Below, one piece after another: positions 11,621-21,999 of a stretch of DNA of 64,000 nt. A program made the position numbers and the translations under genes. The first letter of the stretch is position 1. Each line of letters opens with the position of its first letter. This DNA is from Diabrotica undecimpunctata. Its lineage: Eukaryota; Arthropoda; Insecta; Coleoptera; Chrysomelidae. Below the pieces are notes generated by a model. It was given only the letters and a program-made list of their open reading frames with translations, was not told where the DNA came from and made no database searches. The stretch is taken from assembly GCF_040954645.1 (NCBI RefSeq), contig NC_092805.1, positions 16,580,741 to 16,644,740 on the forward strand, written 5' to 3'.

Positions 11621-11764
11621 TACTTATCTAACTTGATCCTGTCAAAGTTTAATGTCTCCGCCGGCAGCAGTTTTTTTCCCATTTCTTTACGGCGGAGGGA
11701 AAAATGTCATGGCAACAATATGAAACATGTCACAAAGCAACAATACAAATGTCATTAACAACAA

Positions 11765-12175
11765 TTAAACATCATTTTTATTTATAGTAATATTAAAAGT
11801 ACAATTGGTTAATGAAGCATTTTCAAAATTGAAACCGTTCAAAAATGTTCCCGACTCTTGATACGCATTGGTAATTGTTGATGATACTGATGGTCGAGAA
11901 CAACTTTCAGCAATCATTCCCGATGTTGGTGAATCATGAGGGTTTAAAATTTTTTGAGCATTATCGTTCTTATCGGACTTGGAGGGCCCCAAACGTGCTA
12001 CTGCATCATTAGCCGCGGACTCAATTTCGTTTAGGTTTTCCATTTTCGCACTAAATTTGCGATTGCGGTTGCAACAACAATGAGCTGTCTTTAATAATTG
12101 CAAACAACTGTCAAACAACTGTAACCAGGGAGACGCAAATCCCACCGACGACTTAATTATTTTAATTTCTAACAT
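11765..12175 (-). CDS. Tandem-unit ORF 1, unknown function
   Basis: Open frame of 136 codons. From an internal Met (MENLNEIESAANDAVARLG) it continues through a Ser/Pro-rich stretch to SGTFLNGFNFENASLTNCTF and NITINKNDV. The short polar C-terminus ending '...NCTFNITIN' recalls the C-terminal tails of some Crypton-like or KIAA1958-like tyrosine recombinase proteins. No recombinase catalytic residues are present. Unit 1 stops earlier than units 2 and 3 because its left flank differs. Preservation across three copies could reflect young age rather than function. Confidence 0.35.
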   Translation of the reverse strand: MLEIKIIKSSVGFASPWLQLFDSCLQLLKTAHCCCNRNRKFSAKMENLNEIESAANDAVARLGPSKSDKNDNAQKILNPHDSPTSGMIAESCSRPSVSSTITNAYQESGTFLNGFNFENASLTNCTFNITINKNDV

Positions 12176-12330
12176 CTAGACGACTTTGATAGTTGTCACA
12201 GTTAATTTCGAGTAAAAATAGCGTATGAATTGTACTATTTATGGTTGAAAATTGCTATGTTTGAAGAAAAAATAGTATACTTTATTCGGCAAAGAAGTGA
12301 CTTTTCTTGACTTGCCCTCTATTACGCGCC

Positions 12331-12804
12331 TCACTTCGTTCGGCGCGTAATATCGGGCGCGTCAAGAAAAGTCATGCTTCTCCGCGTCATAAAGTAATAT
12401 ACTATTTTATTTATAGTAATATTAAAAGTACAATTAGTTAATGAGGCATTTTCAAAATTGAAACCGTGCAAAAATGTTCCCGACTCTTGATACGCATTGG
12501 TAATTGTTGATGATACTGATGGTCGAGAACAACTTTCAGCAATCATTCCTGATGTTGGCGAATCATGAGGGTTTAAAATTTTTTGAGCATTATCGTTCTT
12601 ATCGGACTTGGAGGGCCCCAAACGTGCTACTGCATCATTAGCCGCGGACTGAATTTCGTTTAGGTTTTCCATTTTCGCACTAAATTTGCGATTGCGGTTG
12701 CAACAACAATAAGCTGTCTTTAATAATTGCAAACAACTGTCAAACAACTGTAACCAGGGAGACGCAAATCCCACCGACCACTTAATTATTTTAATTTCTA
12801 ACAT
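12331..12804 (-). CDS. Tandem-unit ORF 2, unknown function
   Basis: 157 codons; the full-length version of the repeated ORF. It matches ORF 1 except for a few substitutions (HGF for NGF, IQS for IES), then reads on into the palindrome (KIVYYFMTRRSMTFLDAPDI). That extension lies inside the hairpin arm, so the real C-terminus is probably near NITINK. No membrane segment, signal peptide or zinc motif other than a Cys run (YCCCNRNRK) in the N-terminal part, which may not be translated. Confidence 0.35.
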   Translation of the reverse strand: MLEIKIIKWSVGFASPWLQLFDSCLQLLKTAYCCCNRNRKFSAKMENLNEIQSAANDAVARLGPSKSDKNDNAQKILNPHDSPTSGMIAESCSRPSVSSTITNAYQESGTFLHGFNFENASLTNCTFNITINKIVYYFMTRRSMTFLDAPDITRRTK

Positions 12805-12958
12805 CTAGACGACTTTGATAGTTGTCACAGTTAATTTCGAGTAAAAATAGCGTATGAATTGTACTATTTATGGTTGAAAATTGCTATGTTTGAAAAAAAA
12901 TAGTATACTTTATTCGGCAAAGAAGTGACTTTTCTTGACTTGCCCTCTATTACGCGCC

Positions 12959-13387
12959 TCACTTCGTTCGGCGCGTTATATCGGGCGCGTCAAGAAAAGT
13001 CATGCTTCTCCGCCTCATAAAGTAATATACTATTTTATTTATAGTAATATTAAAAGTACAATTAGTTAATGAGGCATTTTCAAAATTGAAACCGTGCAAA
13101 AATGTTCCCGACTCTTGATACGCATTGGTAATTGTTGATGATACTGATGGTCGAGAACAACTTTCAGCAATCATTCCTGATGTTGGCGAATCATGAGGGT
13201 TTAAAATTTTTTGAGCATTATCGTTCTTATTTCTTATTTCGTTTAGGTTTTTCATTTTCGCACTAAATTTGCGCTTGCGGTTGCAACAACAATAAGCTGT
13301 CTTTAATAATTGCAAACAACTGTCAAACAACTGTAACCAGGAAGACGCAAATCCCACCGACGACTTAATTATTTTAATTTCTAACAT
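12959..13387 (-). CDS. Tandem-unit ORF 3, internally deleted
   Basis: 142 codons. Same protein as ORFs 1 and 2, but the segment between NLNEI and NDNAQKIL is missing (now NLNEIRNKNDNAQ), an in-frame loss consistent with the shorter repeat interval. Three copies with the frame intact, even around a deletion, is the main argument that the frame once mattered. The alternative is low divergence after a recent tandem duplication. Confidence 0.3.
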   Translation of the reverse strand: MLEIKIIKSSVGFASSWLQLFDSCLQLLKTAYCCCNRKRKFSAKMKNLNEIRNKNDNAQKILNPHDSPTSGMIAESCSRPSVSSTITNAYQESGTFLHGFNFENASLTNCTFNITINKIVYYFMRRRSMTFLDAPDITRRTK

Positions 13388-13605
13388 CTAGACGACTTTG
13401 ATAGTTGTCACAGTTAATTTCGAGTAAAAATAGCGTATGAATTGTACTATTTATGGTTGAAAATTGCTATGTTTGAAGAAAAAATAGTATACTTTATTCG
13501 GCAAAGAAGTGACTTTTCTTGACTTGCCCTATCGGCGCGTCTTGAATAGCGCCGCGTCAAGAAAAGTCATGCTTCTCCGCCTCATAAAGTAATATACTAT
13601 TATGT

Positions 13606-14557
13606 AAAATATAGGGAAAAAACTTATAGACAAAAATCAAATTGTGACCATAAATTATTGTTTAAAAAAACGCAAGGTAAAAATACGAGTACTTTTTCAT
13701 CTATTCGTCATCTAGTAACCTCCAAATATGTCTTAAAAGCTTCAGATATCTGCGAAAAATTTTCCGGTAAATCTATGATTTTTGCATAACCAGACTGGGC
13801 TAATAATAAAAATGAGGAAGCCGTCAAAACTATTAAAAAGTAAATATTGTAGGCTTAGTCAAATACAATTAGTAATACTATTTACAAAAAAGCTCGTTCG
13901 TTTGACTGCCACTTATGCTTTGATTAATTCTCTTTCAAATAAGCTACATTTTTTTTACATAAGTGGTCGTATGGTACAAACATTGCGAACTGTTAAAACA
14001 GATTCCACTCAACAAAAAAGCTAATGTACCTACGAGAATTTAACTTCTCTGGCCCATAAATTCAAACGCACCGAGCGACATAAAATGTTACTGTAACAAG
14101 TAGATTTTAATTTTTTCAAGTGTCTACTCCTTACTGGGTTTCCAGAGTAGGGCTCTTGAGTGAAAACAGACGTCTGAGATTCTGTCGTGTTTTTCATCAC
14201 TTGCCGCTGCTACCAAAAAATTAATAGGCCTTGGGGCTTTAGGACTTGTACAACTTCTACAAATAATAAACACATGTAGATGGGAACGAGGAGCGGTGTT
14301 AGGCAGAGACGCCGCGCTAAGTTTTTTTCTAGGTCTGGATTTTTTTATTTGAGGTACAGCGTGTACAAAAAACGTGACAGATTTGTAGGTATAATTTGAG
14401 AATTTGAGCAACGAACGAGTGGATTAGTTTTTACGAAAAAGTGGTTGTTGTTATTTTTACATTTTTAAAAATAATTTTTATTTTACGTTTTAGTTTGGTA
14501 TTTTGTGTGTTTAGAAATGTTTTATTCGATTTTTCGAAACGTCCAGTAAGTCAACAA
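13606..14557. other. Unassigned, possibly several decayed pieces
   Basis: A plus frame of 80 codons (13782-14024) and a minus frame of 95 codons (14124-14411) have no motif I recognise. The interval around 14150-14330 is richer in G and C than its surroundings, which may mark a separate insertion. Confidence 0.4.
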
Positions 14558-17216
14558 GTACAGTACATTCAACCAACTTACATCTCTAAACGATTAATGG
14601 AATTCGTAGACAACCTTTCGTTGTAGTAAAAGGCACGGTAAACTGCACTGGAGTTCTCCTTAATCTGTTTTAATAACTTACTTTGTTTAGAATATTTTTA
14701 CCTGTATCATCAGTTAGAGTTAATTTGTATAAAATTCAGGACGAACAAAAATTCAAATCGAATTTTAAATATTATTGTTTATTTGGCTAATAATGAATGT
14801 ATACATATAATGGTTAACTTGCTGTACAATTATTTTGTAAATAGCATTATAATGGTGTACTTACTGATTATTTAAATTTATAAATCATCACCATCGTCAC
14901 TAAATTCACTACCGCTATCTTTATGTAAATCTATAATCACTGGATTAATTTCACTAATTTCATTTTCCCGGATCCACCACTCTTCTATTAATTTTTCACA
15001 TTTATTTACACTTTTGGGCCATATTTCTGGAGTTGCAGTTTTAAGAGCTTTTTGACACATTTCCCTAACTACATCGTCACTGTTTCCACTACATCCAACG
15101 TGATTATCATAACACGTTTTACATATTCCCCAGATGTGTTCGATGGGATTCAAATGGCAGTGATACGGCGGTAACCGTGTAACCTCGGAAACCTTTTTTG
15201 GATGGTGCTAGAAAGGTCACCAACGGAGACACTGCGGACGGCAGCCAGATGGTTGGTGGAGACCGAGTCGTGGGTTCGAAACTAGCTTTTGGAACCAGGA
15301 ATGGGTCCAACGGACGAAATAAGTAAAGATACGATAATGAGATATTGGAAAAGATACAGAAATAAACAAAAAGATAGATGGGTAAAATTACCAAAGATGA
15401 GATAAGATAGGGAACAGGCTGCCACTTAATTTTTTGGGGTTTAAGGAGAAAATTAAGAAACCTTAGAAAAGAAAAGAGATAAGGAAAGATATTTAGGTTC
15501 AAAGATCAAACCCAAGAAAAGATATCAACAGTTAATTATTAAATAAATTTGATTAACACTCTGCATAAACAAATAATATGTATATTAGGTATTATACCTA
15601 CTTACCTACGAAACTTAATCAGCCTGATCTTTCTTCTGGTCGAAAGTATAATAATAATTTAATATTATAAGTAAATATTCAGAGTTATGGTTATATCAGG
15701 AAACTTTGTTAGGAGTCGACAAATAAAATACATACATAAAACAATAACAATATATTCAACAACAAAATTATGACGCTGCTGAATGCAACACAAGTAATAA
15801 AAATACACCAACAACTATGAAATGGTCGTATACATATAAAAATAAACAGAAATATAATTAGAAAATACCTTTACAAAGATATATAATACAATCATGCACA
15901 AATAAAGTTTTGGCGTATCTCGAGATATTACAGCAAAAAAAATGAATAAAAATTATAACAAACACCAAAGATAACAAAAATTAACCAAATCTAAATTTAC
16001 AAAAATACAAAAAGGTTACTGAAATGAAAACATAAAAATTTAACCAAACCGCACTTGGTTAACTCGATTAGCTATCTCGCACTATTATTTAATGATAAAC
16101 TGAGACTTAAATGTTCATAATTATTACTTATTGAAATTTCTTAGTAGCTGATGGAATTTGGTTCGTAACAAAATATTGACTGTTCTTTAAATTGAGTGCA
16201 AAATTCAGTAGTTCTACATTTGAAGACAGGTATGAACTTTAGATACGTCCAGATAATGGAAGATGATATGATACCATACCATATTACTCGCCCAGATAAG
16301 TGGAGATACTAAGATTATGGTAACTTACAGTAATTCCTGACGACTGCTGCATTAATTCACTGAAGTTAATACTATACTTGTATTAAACACTGAATTTAAT
16401 TAACATTAAAGGTACTTTATAACTATATTTAATCTAATATAGTATAAGATAAAAAAAATCAAATAAACAAGTGTATACACACTTAGAAAACAATTCACAG
16501 ACGGTAAGATAACAAATACGATAATGTGAGAGAAGGGTCTCACGAGATATCAGCCTTTACTCAACGAGAGCCCACCGATAAGTAACTTGGTTTCTCTAAA
16601 ATTTTACCAAACTACCTCCAAAAAAGAAGAAGGGATATCTCCCACTCAGAAATCATGGGACAGTATCCATTTCTTAGAAGATAAAATTCTAACGACATCG
16701 GAAAGTTCGAGATAATTAACGGTAATAGTAATTGAACGTGATAAAATATAAATCTTCTAGATTGGGTCTTTACAGAAAAATTACTGTACGAGCCTTCGGA
16801 ATATTTACAAATCTCTCATAAAGGACCCGCCTTCACCGAAAAGCATTAGTTCCTTTCATACTCCGGATTAAGACGGAAAGGATTAAAAACCTTTCGGAGG
16901 CAGGGAAATTCCGTGCATTCAATAAAATTTTGAAGATGGTAAACCGAATATGAGCGTATCATCACGGGGGTAAAAGGAATAAAAATAATTAATATTTTAA
17001 TTATGTAAAAAAATGTTACAAATGTAGTACTTGATGTCCATAACTTAATACAATTTGGCCAACTATATAAACTGTTTCATTCCTTTTCGAAATTTCCAGT
17101 AACTCTGATTTGAAGACGTATTCCGGAAAATTGATATTATTTTTAACTAACCAATTTTTTATTCTCGGTACGTTCCACGACTGTTTTTGTTGTTTCTCCA
17201 AAATCTCCGAATGGTA
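14558..17216 (-). mobile_element. Sailor-like transposon copy A, partial, split by an LTR-like insertion
   Basis: The left terminus (14558-14605) reads TACAGTACATTCAACCAACT and matches the inverted right end of copy B near 37969. Minus-strand coding pieces: HSEILEKQQKQSWNVPRIKN through INFPEYVFKSELLEISKRNE and SYGHQVLHL (17216-17021), then, beyond the insertion, RLPPYHCHLNPIEHIWGICK (15174-15100) and the acidic tail DLHKDSGSEFSDDGDDL (to 14878). The Glu of the catalytic triad is kept; the element is cut at 17216 just before the second Asp motif, and the right end is missing. In copy B the second Asp and the Glu lie about 81 residues apart, far more than the 34 of Tc1, which fits the DD82E 'Sailor' group as I remember it. 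Confidence 0.65.
15178..17020. mobile_element. LTR-like insertion (solo LTR candidate) inside Sailor-like A
   Basis: 1,843 bases interrupt the transposase exactly between QVLHL and LPPYHC. The termini are TGTAAC...GTTACA, the TG...CA inverted ends of retroviral-type LTRs. Flanks AACCG (left) and AATG (right) may be a decayed short target duplication. No gag, protease, RT or integrase motif is visible inside and no internal repeat was seen, so a solo LTR or non-autonomous element is most likely. The right part has several short GGA/CCG-containing blocks in AT-rich sequence. Confidence 0.5.
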
Positions 17217-17221
17217 AGGTA

Positions 17222-17440
17222 AATTTTTCTTTACTTATACAGAGATGAACATCGCATCTGTTGCGTGTCATTTATGATTTGCCCTCACAACCAGACAATT
17301 TACATCTGGATGCATTCGGTTTATCATCATAGCATACATTTTTGCGAAGTTTATAGAATCTCTTGACAGGCATAATATCAGCAATAATAGCAATTTGTAG
17401 TTTTGGTTCCCAGTAGCATCTAATTCTAGGAAATCTAACT
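17222..17440 (-). pseudogene. piggyBac-like transposase scrap
   Basis: Minus-strand reading joins two distant piggyBac-like parts. One is PRIRCYWEPKLQIAIIADIM with PVKRFYKLRKNVC, which resembles the N-terminal DDE_Tnp_1_7 region 'YPR.RMYWEP...ADAMPVNRF..LR'. The other is the C-terminal cysteine-rich block CKLSGCEGKS.MTRNRCDVH with LCISKEK. The catalytic middle is deleted, so this is an internally deleted derivative. It abuts the broken edge of Sailor-like A at about 17216. Confidence 0.5.
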
Positions 17441-17617
17441 TCGTCTACATATTTAAGCTGTCCTCGATTTAAATATGGAAGAACCTAAAGTTCTTCAGTT
17501 GCATTTGGTGACTTTTCGTAAAACACACTGCTTTAATTTTGGGGGTATTGAATTGTCCATTTGTGAATGACCATTCTTCAGAAGATTTATGGCCTTTTGA
17601 ACATAGTTGTTAGGTTC

Positions 17618-18841
17618 GGGTACACGTAAACTCATCACCAATTACCATAAATACCCTCGTACATAGTACAAACTCATCACCGCCATAAAAGTAGGGTTTT
17701 CAAAATAGACCGTAAGAGATTGGTAAACTGATCACTGGCCTACCTGTACCCCGGATCAGGTATAGACCATAAAATCCTTGCAAACGGCTAGTTTTTTGTA
17801 ATTTCACAGAATAATCCAAATTCAGATGTCTCAAATGCAACTGCAATTTATTGGTTTTTATTTGGGAATTCCACAAAATTCTATTGATAGCCACCTAAAA
17901 TAATGCGAAAAGAAAAATTTCTCTTCATTTGCCCTTGTTCCTTCAACATGAATAGTGAACTGCTAATTGATTACGTTCTGAGCCAAACTCGGACAAAAAA
18001 TGATGATTATCAATAATTTCAAATTTCAATTGCGAAAGAATCTAAAAAAATCGAATTGCTTTTGTGGACTTGTGCGACGAAAGGGTGTAAGGCTAAATGT
18101 CATAAAACTGGTGAGTAGAAATTTTATACCGTTTTTGTTTAGTTGTTTCTCACTAATTTTTGCGCATCATCCTGATCAAACAGAAAAAAATCAGCGTAAT
18201 TAAGTGTAGAAAATTAAGTTTCCTTCGACTTCTATGCACTAATAGCACACTCAAGGTTTTAGCTTTTCCTATTTTTTAGATATTTTATATTTACTAACTG
18301 TCCAAAATCGCCTATTATTTTCAAGATAGTCAAATAACCCCAAAACGGTAAGACTTAGACCGAATGTATGCTCAACAAATTATCTCGAGAATTCGATGAG
18401 AAATATAGAAATGCAATGAAAATCAAATAACGAAGTTGGGGACTACTTCCGATATAAACAAAAATAGCAAATGTTGACAAATATTTGCATTTTAAAGTTC
18501 ACTATAGAAATCCTATGCAACTAAATTTTCTCAAAAGCATTTAGATTGGCAGATACGCCTAATAGGCCACACTGTGAGACATATCAATATCTCAGTTAAA
18601 TTTTAAAGCAACTTGCTTAAAATAATTTCTGAATTTATTAAATTACCACATAAACGAAAAGTGTAACAGGTAAGAGGCAATCTTTCGCATTAGAAACCAG
18701 GCAAAAATCCCGGTGATGAGTTTACCTATCTGCGGTGATGAGTTTACCAATCTCCAAAGGATGCCGGTGATCAGTTTACTATATCTCCGAGGGTCTAATA
18801 ATTTTATGGGGGGCCATATAGTGATGAGTTCGTACACGTCC
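17618..18841. mobile_element. Mutator-like (MULE) candidate with FLYWCH relic and perfect 8-bp TSD
   Basis: A 1,224-base insertion in the Jockey RT, flanked by identical TTAGGTTC at 17610-17617 and 18842-18849. The ends are inverted: GGGTACACGTAAACTCATCAC on the left, and GGACGTGTACGAACTCATCAC reading inward from the right. Each end also carries further copies of TAAACTSATCAC (for example GTAAACTGATCAC near 17731 and GTGATCAGTTTAC near 18766), giving iterated subterminal repeats. An 8-bp duplication, long iterated ends and an internal FLYWCH-type sequence favour MULE; hAT or P remain possible. No DDE domain is present, so it is non-autonomous. Confidence 0.65.
17903..18203 (+). pseudogene. 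FLYWCH-type zinc finger relic carried in the MULE-like element
   Basis: Starting at an ATG at 17903, frames give MNSELLIDYVLSQTRTKNDD, then KESKKIELLLWTCATKGCKA followed by KCHKTG at 18111. After an AT-rich gap comes FAHHPDQTEKNQRN. The order W-x-C-x(5)-C-K-A ... H-H is the FLYWCH signature. GTGAGT at 18111 and a TTTTGTTTAG acceptor shortly after could bound a small intron that would join the Cys half to the His pair. At least one stop lies before the finger. Confidence 0.5.
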
Positions 18842-19290
18842 TTAGGTTCTTTCCTCTAGAATGTCTAACTTAATCATCTGTATATAGCCTAGCTTTTACA
18901 GCATGTAAAATTTTTGCGATAATAGAGTTTATAGCTATAAGAAACAGAGTTGTGCTAAAGTTTGAGCCCTGTGGTATACCATTTTCTTGATTTCTTGTTG
19001 AGGAGTATACACCGTCTACTCTGACTTTTTACTGTTTATTTTTTAATAAGTTTGATATGTATATGAGTATATTACCTCTTATTTTCCATTCGCTTTTTCG
19101 CTAAGAATTTTTAAAATCGAGTATTATCGACCATACTGAATCGTAGGCTTTTTGAAATATTTTTTTTCGAAAAGATTAGCTTTTAGATGCTGATTAAGTA
19201 TTCTTTAGATGGGTAGGTTAGGTTTTTTAAAAAAATATTGGGTATATTATCTGGTCCAGGGTACGAGTTCTTACAGCCCATTGTAACAAA

Positions 19291-19969
19291 CATCTTACTT
19301 AGTTGTGTTACTAATTATTTCTTACATTTTCCGAACATATTGTGAAATATTTTCTTAGAAATTAAAAACAATTGTACACCCATGGTACATAATCAAATAA
19401 AAAGTCTGGCTTAACTGTAAACTCCGACTGTTCAAAAAATATTTAAAATTATTCCTGGTACTGCTTTGAATAAGCATTTCCCACGTTTCGTGTGTATATT
19501 TGTTTATACGATATTTTTCGACTTTTTTATGGTACGCCAATGTTGTCATTTGGTATAAATTAGAAGAACAGTGCAAATTAGAAGGTTCAACAGTAGATCG
19601 TATTCTGGGAAAAAAGTTATTTTTTCACTTATCGACTACCTACACAGAATTATGTGTAATCGTGTACAGCTGTGGGTAATAAGTGTGTTGACCTTTGCTA
19701 GGTAAACCAATAAAAATGTTGAGTAATTCGTCAAAAAAATGGAGGTATATACTTGCTGCAGTTCCATATTTCTTAAAATACTCAAATTTTTGTTTTAAAT
19801 GTATGTTGATTAGCCAACATAAATGATTTTTGAAACATAGTAATATTGTTTACATTTGCAATGTTTTATCGGAAACTTTTCAACACAAATTGTACATATT
19901 CGTGCAAACTCAATAAATTCTCTCCATTTTCTACAATATTAAGCAAATAGTGAGAGATTTATCAGAGGA
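19291..19969. other. No gene recognised
   Basis: AT-rich. A minus frame of 73 codons (19355-19576) lacks recognisable features. Confidence 0.45.
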
Positions 19970-21352
19970 TTAACCCATTAAAACCCAAGACATTTTTTTT
20001 GAAAAAAATAAATTATTTTTAACCTATATGGGGATAATATATACCCCAAACGGTGACAATGTGATAAAGTGTTAAAAAATGGTTAAAACTAAACAAAAAT
20101 CAATTAGTACCTACAGCAAAATAAATAACAGAGATTTTTTTTCAATTAACATCTTAAGAATGATATACTCCGAAAAAGTCCCCTTCGATGCACAGGGCCA
20201 CTGCGCATTTTGTGCAACTCCACCTAGCTTTTTTGTGACACTGTGTACAGCGTCGCTGTTGATCTAATTTTTTTGGGAAATGACCACCCCCATGACATCG
20301 TATAGTTGGTGGTAATTGCGCAACAAATCGGTTTTTCAGTTTTGTCGATTTAAATGAAGATTGGATTAATGTCGAATCAGATTGGATTATCATTTGATAA
20401 TTAAAACCATCTCCAGGCCTTGACAACAGTCATGTTGATCATGTTTGTAAACAGCACCCATCACCTTTTTTTCCTCCAGAGAAAAAAACCAGAAATTAAC
20501 AGGTTTTTTAACAGAAATCCTGTAGTTGCTAACTACCTGGTTATGTAAATCAACTCCATCCCAGAAATCATGTAGTGGCTTACGTTTGGTCGTGTATATC
20601 AACTCCACCCATGCATTTATCATATATACTGAAAATGTCTGGATGTTGACACATCTATTCCTGGAATCGGTTCCTTGACATAGTTTTTGCGACCACAGGC
20701 GCTCCAAGATCTTCATCAAGACTCCAATAATAATGGTCGTGGTAGTTTATGATAGCCTGTTTGTAAAATTGCAACAAAAATTTGAGATCAGCTTTTGAAG
20801 CAAAAAAGTCATGTGAATTTTTTTGTGATGAATACATATTTGTTTGATGCATCAAATAGTTAAAAATTTCGTCATCGAACAACTTTTCAAATACTTCAAC
20901 TGGTCTACAGTTTTCCAGTTTATTAGAATTTCCTAACAGTCAGCCCAAGCGAAAGTTGCTGCCAAACTAGTGTCAACAAAATTTTTAGTCCATTATAAAT
21001 TATCTAATTATTTTTTTTGTCCGTTTTGATTTCAAGTTGTTTAACCTTTGGACTATGGAAAGCTGTCTTCATCCTCGCTTTCTTCTTTATTACTGCTACT
21101 TATATGCTGCAACTCGCTTCAACTATACTTCATCGACTATGTCTGTAGGAAATATATTTTCGGCACCTTCTAAATCATTTTCGCCCAATTCTTTTTCATC
21201 GGTCTGTGGGTCAGCATCAGGCGGTATAATAACAATGTCTACTTAATTTTCAATAGTTGTTGTAGCAACATCTTGTAAAGCAGCATTTAAATGACAATAT
21301 TTTCTCCCAAAAAAACTTTTCGGGGAGATTGATGCTAAATGTTCTGGTTCCA
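19970..21352 (-). pseudogene. piggyBac-like transposon relic with 3' end
   Basis: Minus strand, from an ATG near 21352: [20 protein letters not shown], stop, then the acidic piece VDIVIIPPDADPQTDEKELG. Next (20882-20655) comes FDDEIFNYLMHQTNMYSSQK with DLGAPVVAKTMSRNRFQE, then GVDLHNQVVSNYRISVKKP, which holds the third-Asp region 'GVD..DQ', and MINAW. The C-terminal cysteine-rich domain is RCTQCHKKARWSCTKCAVAL (20270-20170). The segment with the first two catalytic Asp is deleted. The 3' end TTAACCCATTAAAACCC at 19970 has the piggyBac TTAA target plus CCC start. The 5' end was not found; a LINE piece lies upstream. Confidence 0.7.
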
Positions 21353-21419
21353 TAACAACCTGAAATAAAAATATTATTGTATAATAACCACATATATTTT
21401 ATATAGACGGCTTCCGCCC

Positions 21420-21797
<378 letters not shown>

Positions 21798-21884
21798 TGC
21801 CGAAACGTCGAAAAAATATATGAAAATGCCTTAGTATCAAATCAAATTTTTTTATGAACCTAAGCCCAAGAAAATCCACTAAAA

Positions 21885-21886
<2 letters not shown>

Positions 21887-21948
<62 letters not shown>

Positions 21949-21955
21949 GTATATA

Positions 21956-21996
<41 letters not shown>
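21887..21996. repeat. (AT)n microsatellite with GT interruptions
   Basis: About 110 bases of alternating A and T with regularly spaced single G substitutions (ATGTAT). Confidence 0.97.

Positions 21997-21999
<3 letters not shown>

Larger units (their letters stand above)
11765..13605. repeat. Three tandem ~0.63-kb units, each with a similar ORF and a long hairpin
   Basis: Unit landmarks repeat at intervals of 629 and 583 bases (ORF starts at 12175, 12804 and 13387 on the minus strand); the third unit has an internal deletion of net 46 bases. Each unit ends in a palindrome: 12270-12407, 12898-13035 and 13480-13602. The units are near-identical, so the array is recent or homogenised. In units 1 and 2 the hairpin centre is TATTACGCGCC / GGCGCGTAATA around an 11-base loop, with outer arms GACTTTTCTTGAC / GTCAAGAAAAGTC. 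In the third, the centre is replaced by a different GC-rich core while the outer arms remain. Confidence 0.9.
17441..19290 (-). mobile_element. Jockey-like LINE RT relic, split by a FLYWCH element
   Basis: Minus-strand pieces on both sides of the 17618-18841 insertion form one RT order. Upstream (19290-18850): SYPGPDNIPNIFLK, SEWKIRG, the RT block QENGIPQGSNFSTTLFLIAI and ARLYTDD (YADD-equivalent), then SRGKN. Downstream (17609-17440): YVQKAINLLK, KAVCFTKSHQ and YVDEVRF. 'QENGIPQGS...LFLIAIN' and 'YCRGKNL..VQKA.N.L' are typical of Jockey-clade ORF2. Several frameshifts. Its 3' end is lost where the piggyBac scrap begins. Confidence 0.65.

Noticed and set aside
12270..13602. CRISPR-like array
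   Set aside because: Units are about 0.6 kb with hairpins, not short repeats with unique spacers; the genome is eukaryotic.
11765..13605. Calling the tandem unit a Crypton
   Set aside because: Only a C-terminal-tail resemblance from memory; no tyrosine recombinase residues are present, so it is mentioned only as a possibility.
15119..15502. 127-codon minus frame spanning the Sailor-like A and LTR-like junction
   Set aside because: A chance read-through of the insertion boundary; only the last residues belong to the transposase region and in another frame.
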